Source: Xenococcus sp. MO_188.B8
GTDB taxonomy: Bacteria; Cyanobacteriota; Cyanobacteriia; Cyanobacteriales; Xenococcaceae
Direction of reading: 5' to 3'
Assembly: GCA_030065615.1 (NCBI GenBank)
Contig: JASJDR010000023.1
Span: 1 to 45,528, forward strand
DNA: 45,528 bases
Below are positions 16,095 through 24,624 of this stretch, one piece after another. Position 1 is the stretch's first letter; each line of letters starts with the position of its first letter. Position numbers and translations under genes: made by a program. The notes under the pieces were generated by a model. That model searched no databases. It had not been told where the DNA came from and was given only the letters and a program-made list of their open reading frames with translations.

Positions 16095-17753
16095 TTAATT
16101 GTTACCTGTTTTAATATTATTTTCTTGGATTATGGTGTGTAATGCCCAATTAGTATCGGTGTGGGGATAATCTAAACGATAATGTCCTCCTCGACTTTCA
16201 GTGCGAAACAAGGCACTTTTGAGAATTAAATTAGCAATATCTATTAGGTTTAGGGTTTCCGTATAAAATCTTAAATTCTCTTCAGTATCAGGGGAAGAAA
16301 ATTGAATCTGTTCTCTGGGGGATAAGTTCAAAATATATTTACCCAAATCAAGAGCAAGTAACTCCTGCCGCCAAGTTTGAATTTGAGATAGTGCATTTTC
16401 CATAACTTTCTGACTACGACAAATCCCAGCACTTTTCCATACTAGAGAAGGTAATTGTTCTCGAATTTGATTAACAAGATCAATATTAAATTCAGTTTCC
16501 TTAACGGTAATTAATTTTGGTTCTGATGGCGTAACCTGCAATGGAATCTTTAACTTAGATAATTGCCCCGCATAGACAATACATTCTAGTAAAGAATTAC
16601 TTGCTAAACGATTAGCTCCATGAACTCCTGTACTAGCGGTTTCTCCCACTGCGTATAAGCCTGGAATAGAAGTTTGATTTCTCTGATCGACAGCGATTCC
16701 TCCCATCCAATAGTGAGCAGCAGGAGCAACGGGTATTGGCTCCTGAAACAGATCGACACCCCATTTTTGGCAAACGCGAATAATATTGGGAAAACGATAG
16801 CGGATTTTGGCTTCAGGAATAACGCTTAAATCCAAATAAACATTACTGTCTCCAGTTTTTTGTAGATGAGTAAAAATCGCCCGACTTACCACATCTCTAG
16901 GTGCTAATTCGCCATCAGGGTGATAGTCAAAAGCAAAACGCTTTCCTGCTTTGTCTATGAGATGGGCTCCTTCTCCTCGGACAGCTTCACTAATTAAAAA
17001 TCTAGGTGCACCTGGTTTGGTCAAAGCAGTAGGATGAAACTGAACGAATTCTGCATCACGTATTTTCGCGCCACTACGCCAGGCGATCGCAACTCCATCT
17101 CCTGTGCTAACCTGAGGATTAGTAGTTTGGGAAAAAACTTGTCCGCCGCCTCCAGTAGCTAAAATAACTGCACCGGCGCTAATCCAGGTAATTTTATTGT
17201 CATAGAGAATCTTAACGCCCTGACAAACTCCTTCCTTAAGCAATAAATTCAAGGCAAAAGCTTGGGATAAAATCGTAATATTAGAGCGTTGTAAAACCTG
17301 TTGCATGAGAGTTGTTACGATCGCTCTACCCGTAGTATCTGCAGCATGAAGAACTCTGGGGCGAGAATGGGCAGCTTCTAGAGTCATTGCCAATTGGTCA
17401 TTTTTCCGATCTTGCCCGGGGCTAGGTGCTACGCGATCAAAAGCTACTCCCATCTCGACTAAAGATTTAATCGAACTTGCCCCATGTTCTACCAAAAATT
17501 GTACGGCATCGCGATCGCATAAACCAGCACCAGCTTTTAAGGTATCCTCCAGATGTAATTTCGGAGAATCCTCGGCATTCATTGCTGCGGCGATCCCTCC
17601 TTGTGCCCAATCACTAGCCCCTGTTTTCAGTTTCGCTTTGGTGATTAACCCTACACGGTAATCAAGGGATAAACATAAAGCAGAATATAGTCCCGCAGCA
17701 CCAGAGCCTATTACGACTACATCGAAATTAGAGTAATCTTTCTCTTTATACAT
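16095..17753 (-). CDS. nadB: L-aspartate oxidase
   Basis: 552 residues, normal for NadB, which oxidises L-aspartate to iminoaspartate with FAD in de novo NAD synthesis. The FAD-binding start VVVIGSGAAGLYSAL (11-25) is followed by GASDWAQGGIAA. The catalytic-region motifs HPTAL, SEAVRGEGAHL and PRDVVSRAI are intact. Further on come HYWMGGIAVD, GLYAVGE and GVHGANRLASNSLLE, typical of NadB and of fumarate reductase/SdhA relatives. The helical C-terminal domain ends with RTESRGGHYRLDYP. The length and the absence of an adjacent iron-sulfur subunit favour NadB over SdhA. Confidence 0.95.
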   Translation of the reverse strand: MYKEKDYSNFDVVVIGSGAAGLYSALCLSLDYRVGLITKAKLKTGASDWAQGGIAAAMNAEDSPKLHLEDTLKAGAGLCDRDAVQFLVEHGASSIKSLVEMGVAFDRVAPSPGQDRKNDQLAMTLEAAHSRPRVLHAADTTGRAIVTTLMQQVLQRSNITILSQAFALNLLLKEGVCQGVKILYDNKITWISAGAVILATGGGGQVFSQTTNPQVSTGDGVAIAWRSGAKIRDAEFVQFHPTALTKPGAPRFLISEAVRGEGAHLIDKAGKRFAFDYHPDGELAPRDVVSRAIFTHLQKTGDSNVYLDLSVIPEAKIRYRFPNIIRVCQKWGVDLFQEPIPVAPAAHYWMGGIAVDQRNQTSIPGLYAVGETASTGVHGANRLASNSLLECIVYAGQLSKLKIPLQVTPSEPKLITVKETEFNIDLVNQIREQLPSLVWKSAGICRSQKVMENALSQIQTWRQELLALDLGKYILNLSPREQIQFSSPDTEENLRFYTETLNLIDIANLILKSALFRTESRGGHYRLDYPHTDTNWALHTIIQENNIKTGNN

Positions 17754-18035
17754 ATCTGTGTAAAATTCAATTTATCGGAACTGGGAATTAGGGCTTAGGG
17801 AAAGGGCACCTTTGGGTAATACATAATACAATAGTAAGTATAAAATTTAGAATGTGTAATTAATTCTACCTCCAGATAGTAACAACAGGACTGGTGTGAC
17901 AGTTGATCCAAGTTCTATGTTTGTGGGATATTAGAGCAATTCTAATTTCTGGGTAAATTTTAGTTTGCTGAGACTGGCGATATAAAGGAAAAAAATCTGG
18001 GAACTATAAAGAGAACGGACTGTTGAACGTTTATC

Positions 18036-18365
18036 ATGGAACCAAATCTAGAACTCAATTTAACAGAAAAGCAAAATAATGAGTCGAGAAGATATCCACG
18101 AGTAGACGTAGATTCAGGAACTTTGATTGAATTCAGTCTCCAAAATGAAGACTTTCAGCCTTTATATAAGGCCTTTATTATTGACTACTCTCTGAGAGGC
18201 TGTGGAATCATAACAGTTAATAAAAGCGAAGAAATATTTAAAGAAAACGATCTTTGTTACGTCAAGGTTCCCGAAGAAAGTCATGTTACTCTTAAAACCA
18301 AAATTATATGGGTCAAGAAAATAGAAAATAAAGTTTTTAGACTGGGACTCGAATATATTGATTAG
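18036..18365 (+). CDS. PilZ-domain protein
   Basis: 109 residues, a single PilZ domain. The c-di-GMP-binding elements are visible: RRYPRV (an RxxxR-type motif near residue 20) and DYSLRGCG (D-x-S-x-x-G, near 50), followed by beta strands to LGLEYID. It should bind cyclic di-GMP and relay it to an unknown partner. It stands alone between two minus-strand genes with its own upstream region of about 280 bp. Start ATG at 18036. Confidence 0.87.
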   Translation: MEPNLELNLTEKQNNESRRYPRVDVDSGTLIEFSLQNEDFQPLYKAFIIDYSLRGCGIITVNKSEEIFKENDLCYVKVPEESHVTLKTKIIWVKKIENKVFRLGLEYID

Positions 18366-18402
18366 GGGCTGATAACTGATAACTCTTAACTTAATTGATA
18401 GA

Positions 18403-20130
18403 TCAATAGTGGTTGCCCACTTTGCGGTGATGCACAGCAGTTAAACCATCAGGATTAGAAACTCTACCTGCGGTAACTTTACTATAAACAACCCAGTGAT
18501 CACTACATTCCATTCGAGTAACTACTTCACATTCGAGATAAGCTAGGGCTTCAGTTAAAATTGGTGAGCCATTTTCCGCTGTTTGAGTGCCTACTCCGGA
18601 AAAACGATCTGCACCAGGTTTAAAACGTTTGAGGAAATGTTTCATTAAGCCCTGATATTTACCTTCTTCGAGGACATTTAAGACAAAGCGATCGCCAACT
18701 TGCATTAAAGATTCGATCGCCCGATCCTTAGCCACAGCAATCGTAAAACCAGGGGGTTCAAAGCTAGCTTGGGATACCCAAGAAGCTAACATGGCACTGC
18801 TAACATGATCTTTGGTTGCAGTGATAATATAAAGTCCACCGCTAATCCTTCCCATAGCTTTATCTAAATCGCTATCGAGGGATCTCATCTGTTTCACTAG
18901 CTTATCGCGGGATAATAGTTGTCCTAAATCTGTTCCCGATTCTTCGCATAATTGATAAGTTGCCTCGTTAGGCGTATCTTTAACCCGAATTGAGGGGAAA
19001 GCTTTTTTCAAACCCACATCTCGGAATTTAGTTAACAAAGGATCGATTGGTTCATCATTATCCCCATAAGATTCAAACATCCCGATAACTTGCTTTTCTT
19101 TGGCTGCGGCTAAGACTGTTCCCACATTAGCCACAATGTCTTGATGATTATATCCTGATAAAGGGGGCATCCCTAAAACAATACCCGAAGCACGAGATAC
19201 CAATTCATGAACTTCAGTGTTTTCTGCTGAGCGCAAGTCTAGCATCTCTACAGCAACCCCAGTTTTGGTAATCCCATGGGCAATAGCTTGAGATAAGCGA
19301 TCACTGTGACCATAATCAGAAATATAAAATACGGCTGCGGTTTTTTCAGCTTTAGTTTGGGCTTTACTCCATTGGTAATAGCGCTCTAATAATTCTTGTA
19401 AGTTATGGCGTAATAAAGGCCCATGACCATTAGCAACGGTCGTAATTTCCCCTAGCTTGTCCATCCGCTTCATGGCCGAAAGTACTGAACGAGCATTGGG
19501 AGCCATCAAGCAATCGTAATAGAAACGATAATCTCTGGCGATCGCCTCTAAGTCTTCATCAAAAAGACTATCGGAACAATAATGCATGCCAAAAGCATCG
19601 CAAGTATACAAAATATTAGTTCCGCGATCGTAACTAAAGATGGTATCTGGCCAATGTAGATTGGGTGCGTTGATAAAGTCGATAATATGGCCCTTGCCTA
19701 AATCGATACTATTGCCAGTTTTAACGATCTGCGACTCAAAAGGTTGATGTACTAGATCTTCTAAGAATTTAATTGCTGTTTTGGCTGCGACTACTGTAGC
19801 TTGAGGAGCCAAGGCTAAAAAATCTTGCACTAGACCACTATGATCCGGTTCGGTATGACTAATAATTAAATAATCAATTTCTTGAGGATCGATTATTCCT
19901 TGTAAAGCATCAAGGTATAGCTGGCGAAACTTACCATGGGAGGTATCGACTAAAGCTGTTTTTTCTCCTCGAATTAAATAAGAGTTATAGGTAGTACCAT
20001 TTTGTAAACCAAATTCTATATCAAAGCGATCGCGATCCCAGTCTAAAGAACGTATTGTGGTAGTATCTGGGGCTATTTCCTCAGTTTGGATAGTCAACCG
20101 CTTTGCTGTTTTTATGGGCGTTGCTACCAT
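18403..20130 (-). CDS. flv3: Flavodiiron protein, Flv3-type
   Basis: 575 residues with the three-domain layout of cyanobacterial A/B-type flavodiiron proteins: a metallo-beta-lactamase-like di-iron domain (1-265), a flavodoxin domain (from about 270, AAVFYISDYGHSDRLSQAI) and a C-terminal flavin reductase-like domain (from about 430, GLYIITATKDHVSSAML). The canonical iron ligands His92, Glu94, Asp96 and His97 are present (SHTEPDHSG), with CDAFGMHYC and NGHGPLLRH further on. That fits Flv3 (or Flv4), not the ligand-altered Flv1/Flv2. These enzymes reduce oxygen to water using photosynthetic electrons. No Flv1 gene is adjacent. It is divergent from the Fe-S aldo/keto reductase with 121 bp between starts. 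Confidence 0.92.
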   Translation of the reverse strand: MVATPIKTAKRLTIQTEEIAPDTTTIRSLDWDRDRFDIEFGLQNGTTYNSYLIRGEKTALVDTSHGKFRQLYLDALQGIIDPQEIDYLIISHTEPDHSGLVQDFLALAPQATVVAAKTAIKFLEDLVHQPFESQIVKTGNSIDLGKGHIIDFINAPNLHWPDTIFSYDRGTNILYTCDAFGMHYCSDSLFDEDLEAIARDYRFYYDCLMAPNARSVLSAMKRMDKLGEITTVANGHGPLLRHNLQELLERYYQWSKAQTKAEKTAAVFYISDYGHSDRLSQAIAHGITKTGVAVEMLDLRSAENTEVHELVSRASGIVLGMPPLSGYNHQDIVANVGTVLAAAKEKQVIGMFESYGDNDEPIDPLLTKFRDVGLKKAFPSIRVKDTPNEATYQLCEESGTDLGQLLSRDKLVKQMRSLDSDLDKAMGRISGGLYIITATKDHVSSAMLASWVSQASFEPPGFTIAVAKDRAIESLMQVGDRFVLNVLEEGKYQGLMKHFLKRFKPGADRFSGVGTQTAENGSPILTEALAYLECEVVTRMECSDHWVVYSKVTAGRVSNPDGLTAVHHRKVGNHY

Positions 20131-20251
20131 GTCTCCCCTCCTTAAATTTATATTAAAATTTGTTAACTATAGGTCTATTGTTACATGTTCTTCGACTTCA
20201 GTTAAGATGCTCCTGTTTTCAGAGAAAAATTTCAACTAAAGTAGGATTGAA

Positions 20252-21391
20252 ATGCAGTATAGACGGTTCGGCAAAACTAATCTTAATTTATCTTTGTTTT
20301 CTTTGGGGACAATGCGCTGTTTGGCTTCTCCCCAATTATTCGTTTCTACTATCAAAAAAGCGCTCGCTCTGGGCATCAATCACCTAGAAACCGCCAGAGG
20401 TTACGGTAAAAGTGAAGAATATCTCGGTTTAGCACTGCGATCGGGTTTACCCGTAGCTAGAGAAAATCTTTATCTGACTACTAAGTTACCACCAACTAGC
20501 GATCGCGCTCTCATGACGCAATGGATTGATGAATCTTTGGCAAGATTACAACTAGACTATATCGATTGTTTAGCGATTCATGGCATTAATACCCAGGAGC
20601 ATTTAGAATCGGTTACTCAAGGATGTATTGAGGCAATTCATCAGGCGCAACACCAAGGCAAAATTAGACATTTAGGGTTTTCTACCCATGGCCCTCTAGA
20701 TTTAATTCTGGCTGCGATTGAGAGCGATTTATTTGAATTTGTCAATTTACATTACTATTATTTCTGGCAGCGTAATCAACCAGCGATCGCGTTAGCCAAG
20801 AAAAAAGATTTAGGTGTATTTATTATTTCTCCTGGAGACAAGGGAGGAAGACTCTATACTCCCCCCACAACTTTAGCCGAACTTTGCCAACCCTTTTCGC
20901 CCATAGAATTGACCTACCGTTTTTTGACAAGCGATCGTAGAATTACCACCTTGAGTGTGGGTGCCGCGCATCCCGATGAATTACTTTTTTTGCAACGAGC
21001 AAATAATGAGAATCAGGTTGATTGGGCTGATCCTTTAACCCTAGAAGAAAAGAAGAAATTAGAGGTATTAGAAAAACATTTAGAGCAAAGTTTAAACAGC
21101 GATCAATGTCGTCAATGTTATCAATGTTTACCCTGTCCCGAATCGATTAATATTCCTGAAATATTACGCCTGCGCAATCTAGCTGTCGCCTATGACATGA
21201 AAGATTATGGTCAATATCGTTACCGTATGCTTGAAAATGCGGGACATTGGTTTCCTGGGACAAAAGGCGATCGCTGTACCGAATGTGGCGAATGTCTTCC
21301 CCGTTGTCCTCAAAATTTAGATATTCCTAGATTATTACAAGATACTCATCAACTTCTTAATGGCGCGCCTCGCCGTCGTCTTTGGGAATAA
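20252..21391 (+). CDS. Aldo/keto reductase with C-terminal 4Fe-4S domain
   Basis: 379 residues. The AKR barrel (1-270) has LETARGYGKSEEYLG with the catalytic Tyr, Lys in LTTKLPP and His in LAIHGIN; Glu replaces the usual Asp of the tetrad before ARGY. The C-terminus carries two ferredoxin-like Cys groups: CRQCYQCLPCP and CTECGECLPRCP, expected to bind iron-sulfur clusters. This architecture is common in cyanobacteria and anaerobes; the substrate is unknown. Sharing a divergent 121-bp region with flv3 suggests possible shared redox control, but no operator is recognised. Confidence 0.9.
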   Translation: MQYRRFGKTNLNLSLFSLGTMRCLASPQLFVSTIKKALALGINHLETARGYGKSEEYLGLALRSGLPVARENLYLTTKLPPTSDRALMTQWIDESLARLQLDYIDCLAIHGINTQEHLESVTQGCIEAIHQAQHQGKIRHLGFSTHGPLDLILAAIESDLFEFVNLHYYYFWQRNQPAIALAKKKDLGVFIISPGDKGGRLYTPPTTLAELCQPFSPIELTYRFLTSDRRITTLSVGAAHPDELLFLQRANNENQVDWADPLTLEEKKKLEVLEKHLEQSLNSDQCRQCYQCLPCPESINIPEILRLRNLAVAYDMKDYGQYRYRMLENAGHWFPGTKGDRCTECGECLPRCPQNLDIPRLLQDTHQLLNGAPRRRLWE

Positions 21392-21499
21392 TAATTGAAG
21401 GAACAAGGAACAAGGACAATTTCTCCCTTGTCTTGCCTATCTTCCACTACTCCTGAAGCTACCCTGCTTGCCTTATTTCCGTTATCTGAAAGTTAGACA

Positions 21500-21790
21500 T
21501 AATTGGACAAAAGTGGATAAAATTCCCCACACATTCCAATCGAATCAACTTCAGTTCCTGCTTCATCAACGGACTTCGGAGTCTTCGTCTCCACAGACAT
21601 CTCTTGGTGCTCGTTCCCTCTCTTGGTCAGCATTCCCTTGCTAGGTCGGCTTGCGTCCTTTGAGGAAACCTCAAAGGCGTTCCGACCTCTTACGCCGCCC
21701 TAAAGGATACCGCTCGCACGCCCCGAAGGTAGTCCTTTAGGATAACGCGGGGTCTGACCGCTAGCTCGGGGAACCCGAGCGGGGTCGCAC
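21500..21790 (-). ncRNA. Probable omega RNA (guide RNA of TnpB)
   Basis: TnpB guide RNAs lie at and beyond the 3' end of tnpB, reading toward the element end. This stretch is strongly structured: hairpin GCTCGGG-GAA-CCCGAGC (21764-21780), and a two-part stem AGGTCGG/CCGACCT (21643-21649 with 21682-21688) enclosing CCTTTGAGG-AAA-CCTCAAAGG (21657-21677). CCTAAAGGA (21699-21707) pairs with TCCTTTAGG (21733-21741), and CCCCG (21721-21725) pairs with CGGGG (21748-21752). The last two stems interlock, forming a possible pseudoknot. The guide would be read past the element end near 21493. Transcript ends are not determined. Confidence 0.6.
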
Positions 21791-22888
21791 CGCCACATCG
21801 GGTCTAACTAACCCTAGTAAATTTAAACTGGCTGAATAGTCTCTATCTGCTACCCAATCACAGTGTTCACAATCATAAACTCTCTTTGATAATGGGAGTT
21901 GCTCTTTTTTGTGCCCACAACAGGGGCATAATTTTGATGAGGGAAAAAAGCGGTCGGCTAAAACCAATTCACTACCATATAATTGGGTTTTATAGGTTAA
22001 TTGTCTTTTGAATTCATAGAATCCTGAATCAGCTATAGCTTTCGCTAACTTTCGGTTTTTAATCATTCCCGCTACATTCAAATTTTCTATAACGATTTCG
22101 CTGTGGTTTTTAGCTAGTCGGGTAGTTAACTTATGAATGAAGTCTTGACGAATGCAGGAAATCTTATAATGAAGTTTAGCTATTTTAAGTTGGGCTTTTT
22201 TCCAGTTGTTAGAGCCAATTACTTTGTTTCTATTTTTCCATTGTAGTTTGGCTAATTTCTTTTCTAATTGTTGATAAGGTCTTGGGGAACATAGTTCTTC
22301 TCCTGTTGATAAGGTAGCAAATCTGAGTAATCCCAAATCAATTCCGATAGGATTATTTTTGGGCGCAATCTTGGATGGTTCTATTTCTATTTTGAAACTA
22401 ATAAACCAGCGATGTGCTTTTTTACTTATCGTGACTGAGGATGGTTTAATACCTTGAGGTAATCTTTCGTAGGTTTTTAACCATCCAATTCTCGGTACTT
22501 TGATTTGGTCATGCTCTACGGTAATTGAGCCATCTAATGTAAAACTATCTTGTTTTCCTTTTCTTTTAAACCGAGGTGGTTTTTTCTTCAATTGAAAACA
22601 ATCATCCCAAGCTTTTCTTAAGTGTCTCAGTGCATATTGTGGAGCAGATTTCGATACTTCGTAATACCATTGATTTTCGGATTTTACCAGAGCAACTAGC
22701 CATTTGTGTAAGTCAATAGCTGTGGGGAATTTGATTTTTGCTTCGGGATTTTCTTGATTGTTATCTAGAATTTTTTTAGTTAAGTCTAATCCCCAATTCC
22801 AAGCATGGCGTGCTACTCCTGCATGTTTGGCTAACAGGATTCTTTGATGAGATTTGACTTTAATTTCTGTTTTGAATCCTAATAACAT
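21761..22888 (-). CDS. tnpB: TnpB RNA-guided nuclease
   Basis: About 375 residues, full length for TnpB. The RuvC active site is complete: Asp184 (IGIDLG), Glu268 (IVIENLNV) and Asp350 (DRDYSASLN). The inserted zinc ribbon is intact (CPCCG and CEHC, about 321-343). The N-terminal helix-turn-helix and wedge region (YALRHLRKAWDDCFQLKKK, PPRFKRKGKQDSFTLDG) is typical. The ATG at 22886-22888 is preferred over a TTG two codons upstream. TnpB of this type uses the adjacent omega RNA to cut DNA and favours retention of its element. Since all catalytic residues are present, the protein may be active. Confidence 0.93.
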   Translation of the reverse strand: MLLGFKTEIKVKSHQRILLAKHAGVARHAWNWGLDLTKKILDNNQENPEAKIKFPTAIDLHKWLVALVKSENQWYYEVSKSAPQYALRHLRKAWDDCFQLKKKPPRFKRKGKQDSFTLDGSITVEHDQIKVPRIGWLKTYERLPQGIKPSSVTISKKAHRWFISFKIEIEPSKIAPKNNPIGIDLGLLRFATLSTGEELCSPRPYQQLEKKLAKLQWKNRNKVIGSNNWKKAQLKIAKLHYKISCIRQDFIHKLTTRLAKNHSEIVIENLNVAGMIKNRKLAKAIADSGFYEFKRQLTYKTQLYGSELVLADRFFPSSKLCPCCGHKKEQLPLSKRVYDCEHCDWVADRDYSASLNLLGLVRPDVAVRPRSGSPS

Positions 22889-23123
22889 AAGCAATGCAGC
22901 TTCTATTGGCGATAGCTTTGAGACTTGTACTTGGGGCTATTGTACCTTTCTCTTGGTGCCTGTGCAATATGCCGTATGACCGAAAGAATTTTAGATTTTT
23001 GATTAACGAAAGCTACTTCCTTGACCCGGCTAAAATTAGACATGAGTGCTTTATTCTTAATCAAATGTCTAACTATGTCACAAATTGTCCAATTATTTCG
23101 ATTTAGTTGATAGCCCTATAGCG

Positions 23124-24059
23124 TCAGCGCAATTTCCAACCTGCTTTAATTGGATTAAAATTAGCGTCAAAAATAGTCTGTTGATCGTAATAAACATCAT
23201 AGGAATAGACTGGTGAGAACCTAGCGCCTCTAAGATCGGCAGCGACAAAATAGGCCTTAAATAAATTAGCTCCTCTCAAATCTGCTTCCTGCAAATTAGC
23301 TCCTCGAAAATTAGCTTGCTCTAAATTGCTTCTCCGTAAATTAGCTTCAATTAAACAAGCTTGTTGAAAATTGACATAAGATAAATTTGCTAATTCGAGA
23401 TCTGCTAGAGTCAGATCGACTTTAATTAAACTAGAACAACTTAGATTACTACTATTTAAGTTAGCCTGGATTAAAGTAGATTGATCTAGTATAATTTTTT
23501 TCAACTTCACTCCATTTAAAGGTACTTGGCAGAGTTCTAATCCCCGAAAGTCAATTTCTCCATTAATGTAATTTTTGATCATTTGATAGAGACTAGGAAA
23601 AGATAAATTTTGGAATCGATAGAGATTGTAGAGATATTTCAGGAAGAAATTAACAGTTACTTGTTTAATATATCCTTGCTCTATCGCTAAGGCATAAAGC
23701 CGAGTCTCCGAGTTACTTTGTTTCTGTTTCTGCTTTAAAATTGTGAGTTGCTCTTGATCTAGCAATCCTGCTGCTAACAAATAAAATGCTAACGGTCTTT
23801 TTGGTGTTTTCTCCAGAAAACTTGACCATCTATCCACAAAAAAATCGGCAGTTTCTTGTTTAATCCAACTGCGATAAGCCAAGATTTCGCCAATTTTCAT
23901 ATTATTATCTTGCTGTTCCTCTAAAGCTATTTCTATCTGAGCTATTGAAACTAATCCTGCTTCGAGTAAAACTTCTCCTAGAGGTTTCTTAGATTGTAGA
24001 TTAACCAAGGAATTCTTAGATAATTTTCGATCTTGTTGATCAGAAAAATATTGCGACAT
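23124..24059 (-). CDS. Pentapeptide repeat protein with N-terminal helical domain
   Basis: 311 residues. Residues 25-160 form a helical region with two similar segments, LGEVLLEAGLVSIAQIEIAL and LAFYLLAAGLLDQEQLTIL, resembling a duplicated GspE-N/T4P-like or 'LQxGL' helix unit seen in cyanobacterial proteins. Residues 170-290 are pentapeptide repeats of the A(N/D)LxX type (ANFRGANLQEADLRGANLFK), folding as a right-handed quadrilateral helix. The end (FNPIKAGWKLR) is separate. Function is unknown; such proteins often mediate protein binding. Its stop lies just outside the TnpB element. Confidence 0.85.
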   Translation of the reverse strand: MSQYFSDQQDRKLSKNSLVNLQSKKPLGEVLLEAGLVSIAQIEIALEEQQDNNMKIGEILAYRSWIKQETADFFVDRWSSFLEKTPKRPLAFYLLAAGLLDQEQLTILKQKQKQSNSETRLYALAIEQGYIKQVTVNFFLKYLYNLYRFQNLSFPSLYQMIKNYINGEIDFRGLELCQVPLNGVKLKKIILDQSTLIQANLNSSNLSCSSLIKVDLTLADLELANLSYVNFQQACLIEANLRRSNLEQANFRGANLQEADLRGANLFKAYFVAADLRGARFSPVYSYDVYYDQQTIFDANFNPIKAGWKLR

Positions 24060-24164
24060 TATTATTACATATAGGTAATAGAAAATCTAGAAATAGAGAA
24101 TAGGGAACAGTGATTAATTTACCAAGTAGACCAAAAGATAAGAAACAATTTTTGTTACTAAGAT

Positions 24165-24548
24165 TTAAGGGCAAAGATTGGCTATTTCATCTTGTGGGGA
24201 AGTATCGAATGAATCTGGCATGATAGTGGTGTCAATTTCATTAGCTGCAAATATTGCCCCTGCAGCACTACCACCACCATCATCATCATCATCATCATCA
24301 TTGGTATTCAAGGATACTTGTTCCTGATAATAAGAGCCACTTAGCACCAAAGCATCTGTAAGAGCTGATTCATAAGGTTCGTTTGAGGATAAGATATAAT
24401 TCACTCCAGAGTCATTACAAACATTTTGTTGTAATTCTGTCCTCTCTTGATGGCTAAGAGTATGCGTAATTTCAGATCCTTGTGCTACTGCAACCTGAAA
24501 AAGAGGCAGAGTGGCTGTAAATGCTAGAGAAATAATTAGCTTTTTCAT
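24165..24548 (-). CDS. Small secreted protein with poly-Asp stretch
   Basis: 127 residues. A standard signal peptide is present (KKLIISLAFTATLPLFQVAVA, cleavage after AVA-Q). The mature part has two Cys (NVCNDSG near the start, ANLCP at the end), which could form a disulfide, and a run of seven Asp followed by Gly (about residues 84-93), which could bind divalent metal. The DNA behind the Asp run is a CAT/ATC microsatellite (about 24281-24300) and so may vary in length. It lies 76 bp downstream of the VWA gene and is probably co-transcribed with it. No family was recognised. Confidence 0.72.
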   Translation of the reverse strand: MKKLIISLAFTATLPLFQVAVAQGSEITHTLSHQERTELQQNVCNDSGVNYILSSNEPYESALTDALVLSGSYYQEQVSLNTNDDDDDDDGGGSAAGAIFAANEIDTTIMPDSFDTSPQDEIANLCP

Positions 24549-24624
24549 AGAATATACCTGTAACTTAATTAGTAATAAATTGATTGCCAGAGAAAAATAG
24601 ATAATGATTGCTTAGATATAATGA

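Larger units (their letters stand above)
21490..23103 (-). mobile_element. Solitary TnpB element (IS605/IS607 group) without TnpA
   Basis: The element carries one gene, tnpB, with about 270 bp of structured sequence beyond its stop. Both flanks hold short motifs with exact 10-bp spacing: GACA at 21496 and 21506 (GATA at 21516) on the plus strand, and TGTC at 23066, 23076 and 23086 (TTTC at 23096). The arrays face each other as inverted repeats and probably mark the ends. Helically phased motifs would suit a serine-recombinase (IS607-type) end better than the hairpins of IS200/IS605, but that is inference. With no tnpA present, movement would need a transposase in trans. Exact boundaries are uncertain by tens of bases. 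Confidence 0.75.

Noticed and set aside
21643..21688. Strong hairpin considered as a plain terminator of the Fe-S reductase
   Set aside because: It lies inside the TnpB element, 250 bp past the reductase stop, has no T-run on the plus strand and fits better as part of the omega RNA.
22894..23106. Plus-strand frame divergent from tnpB
   Set aside because: It covers the right end of the TnpB element including the phased TGTC array; not a TnpA, and the composition is not coding-like.
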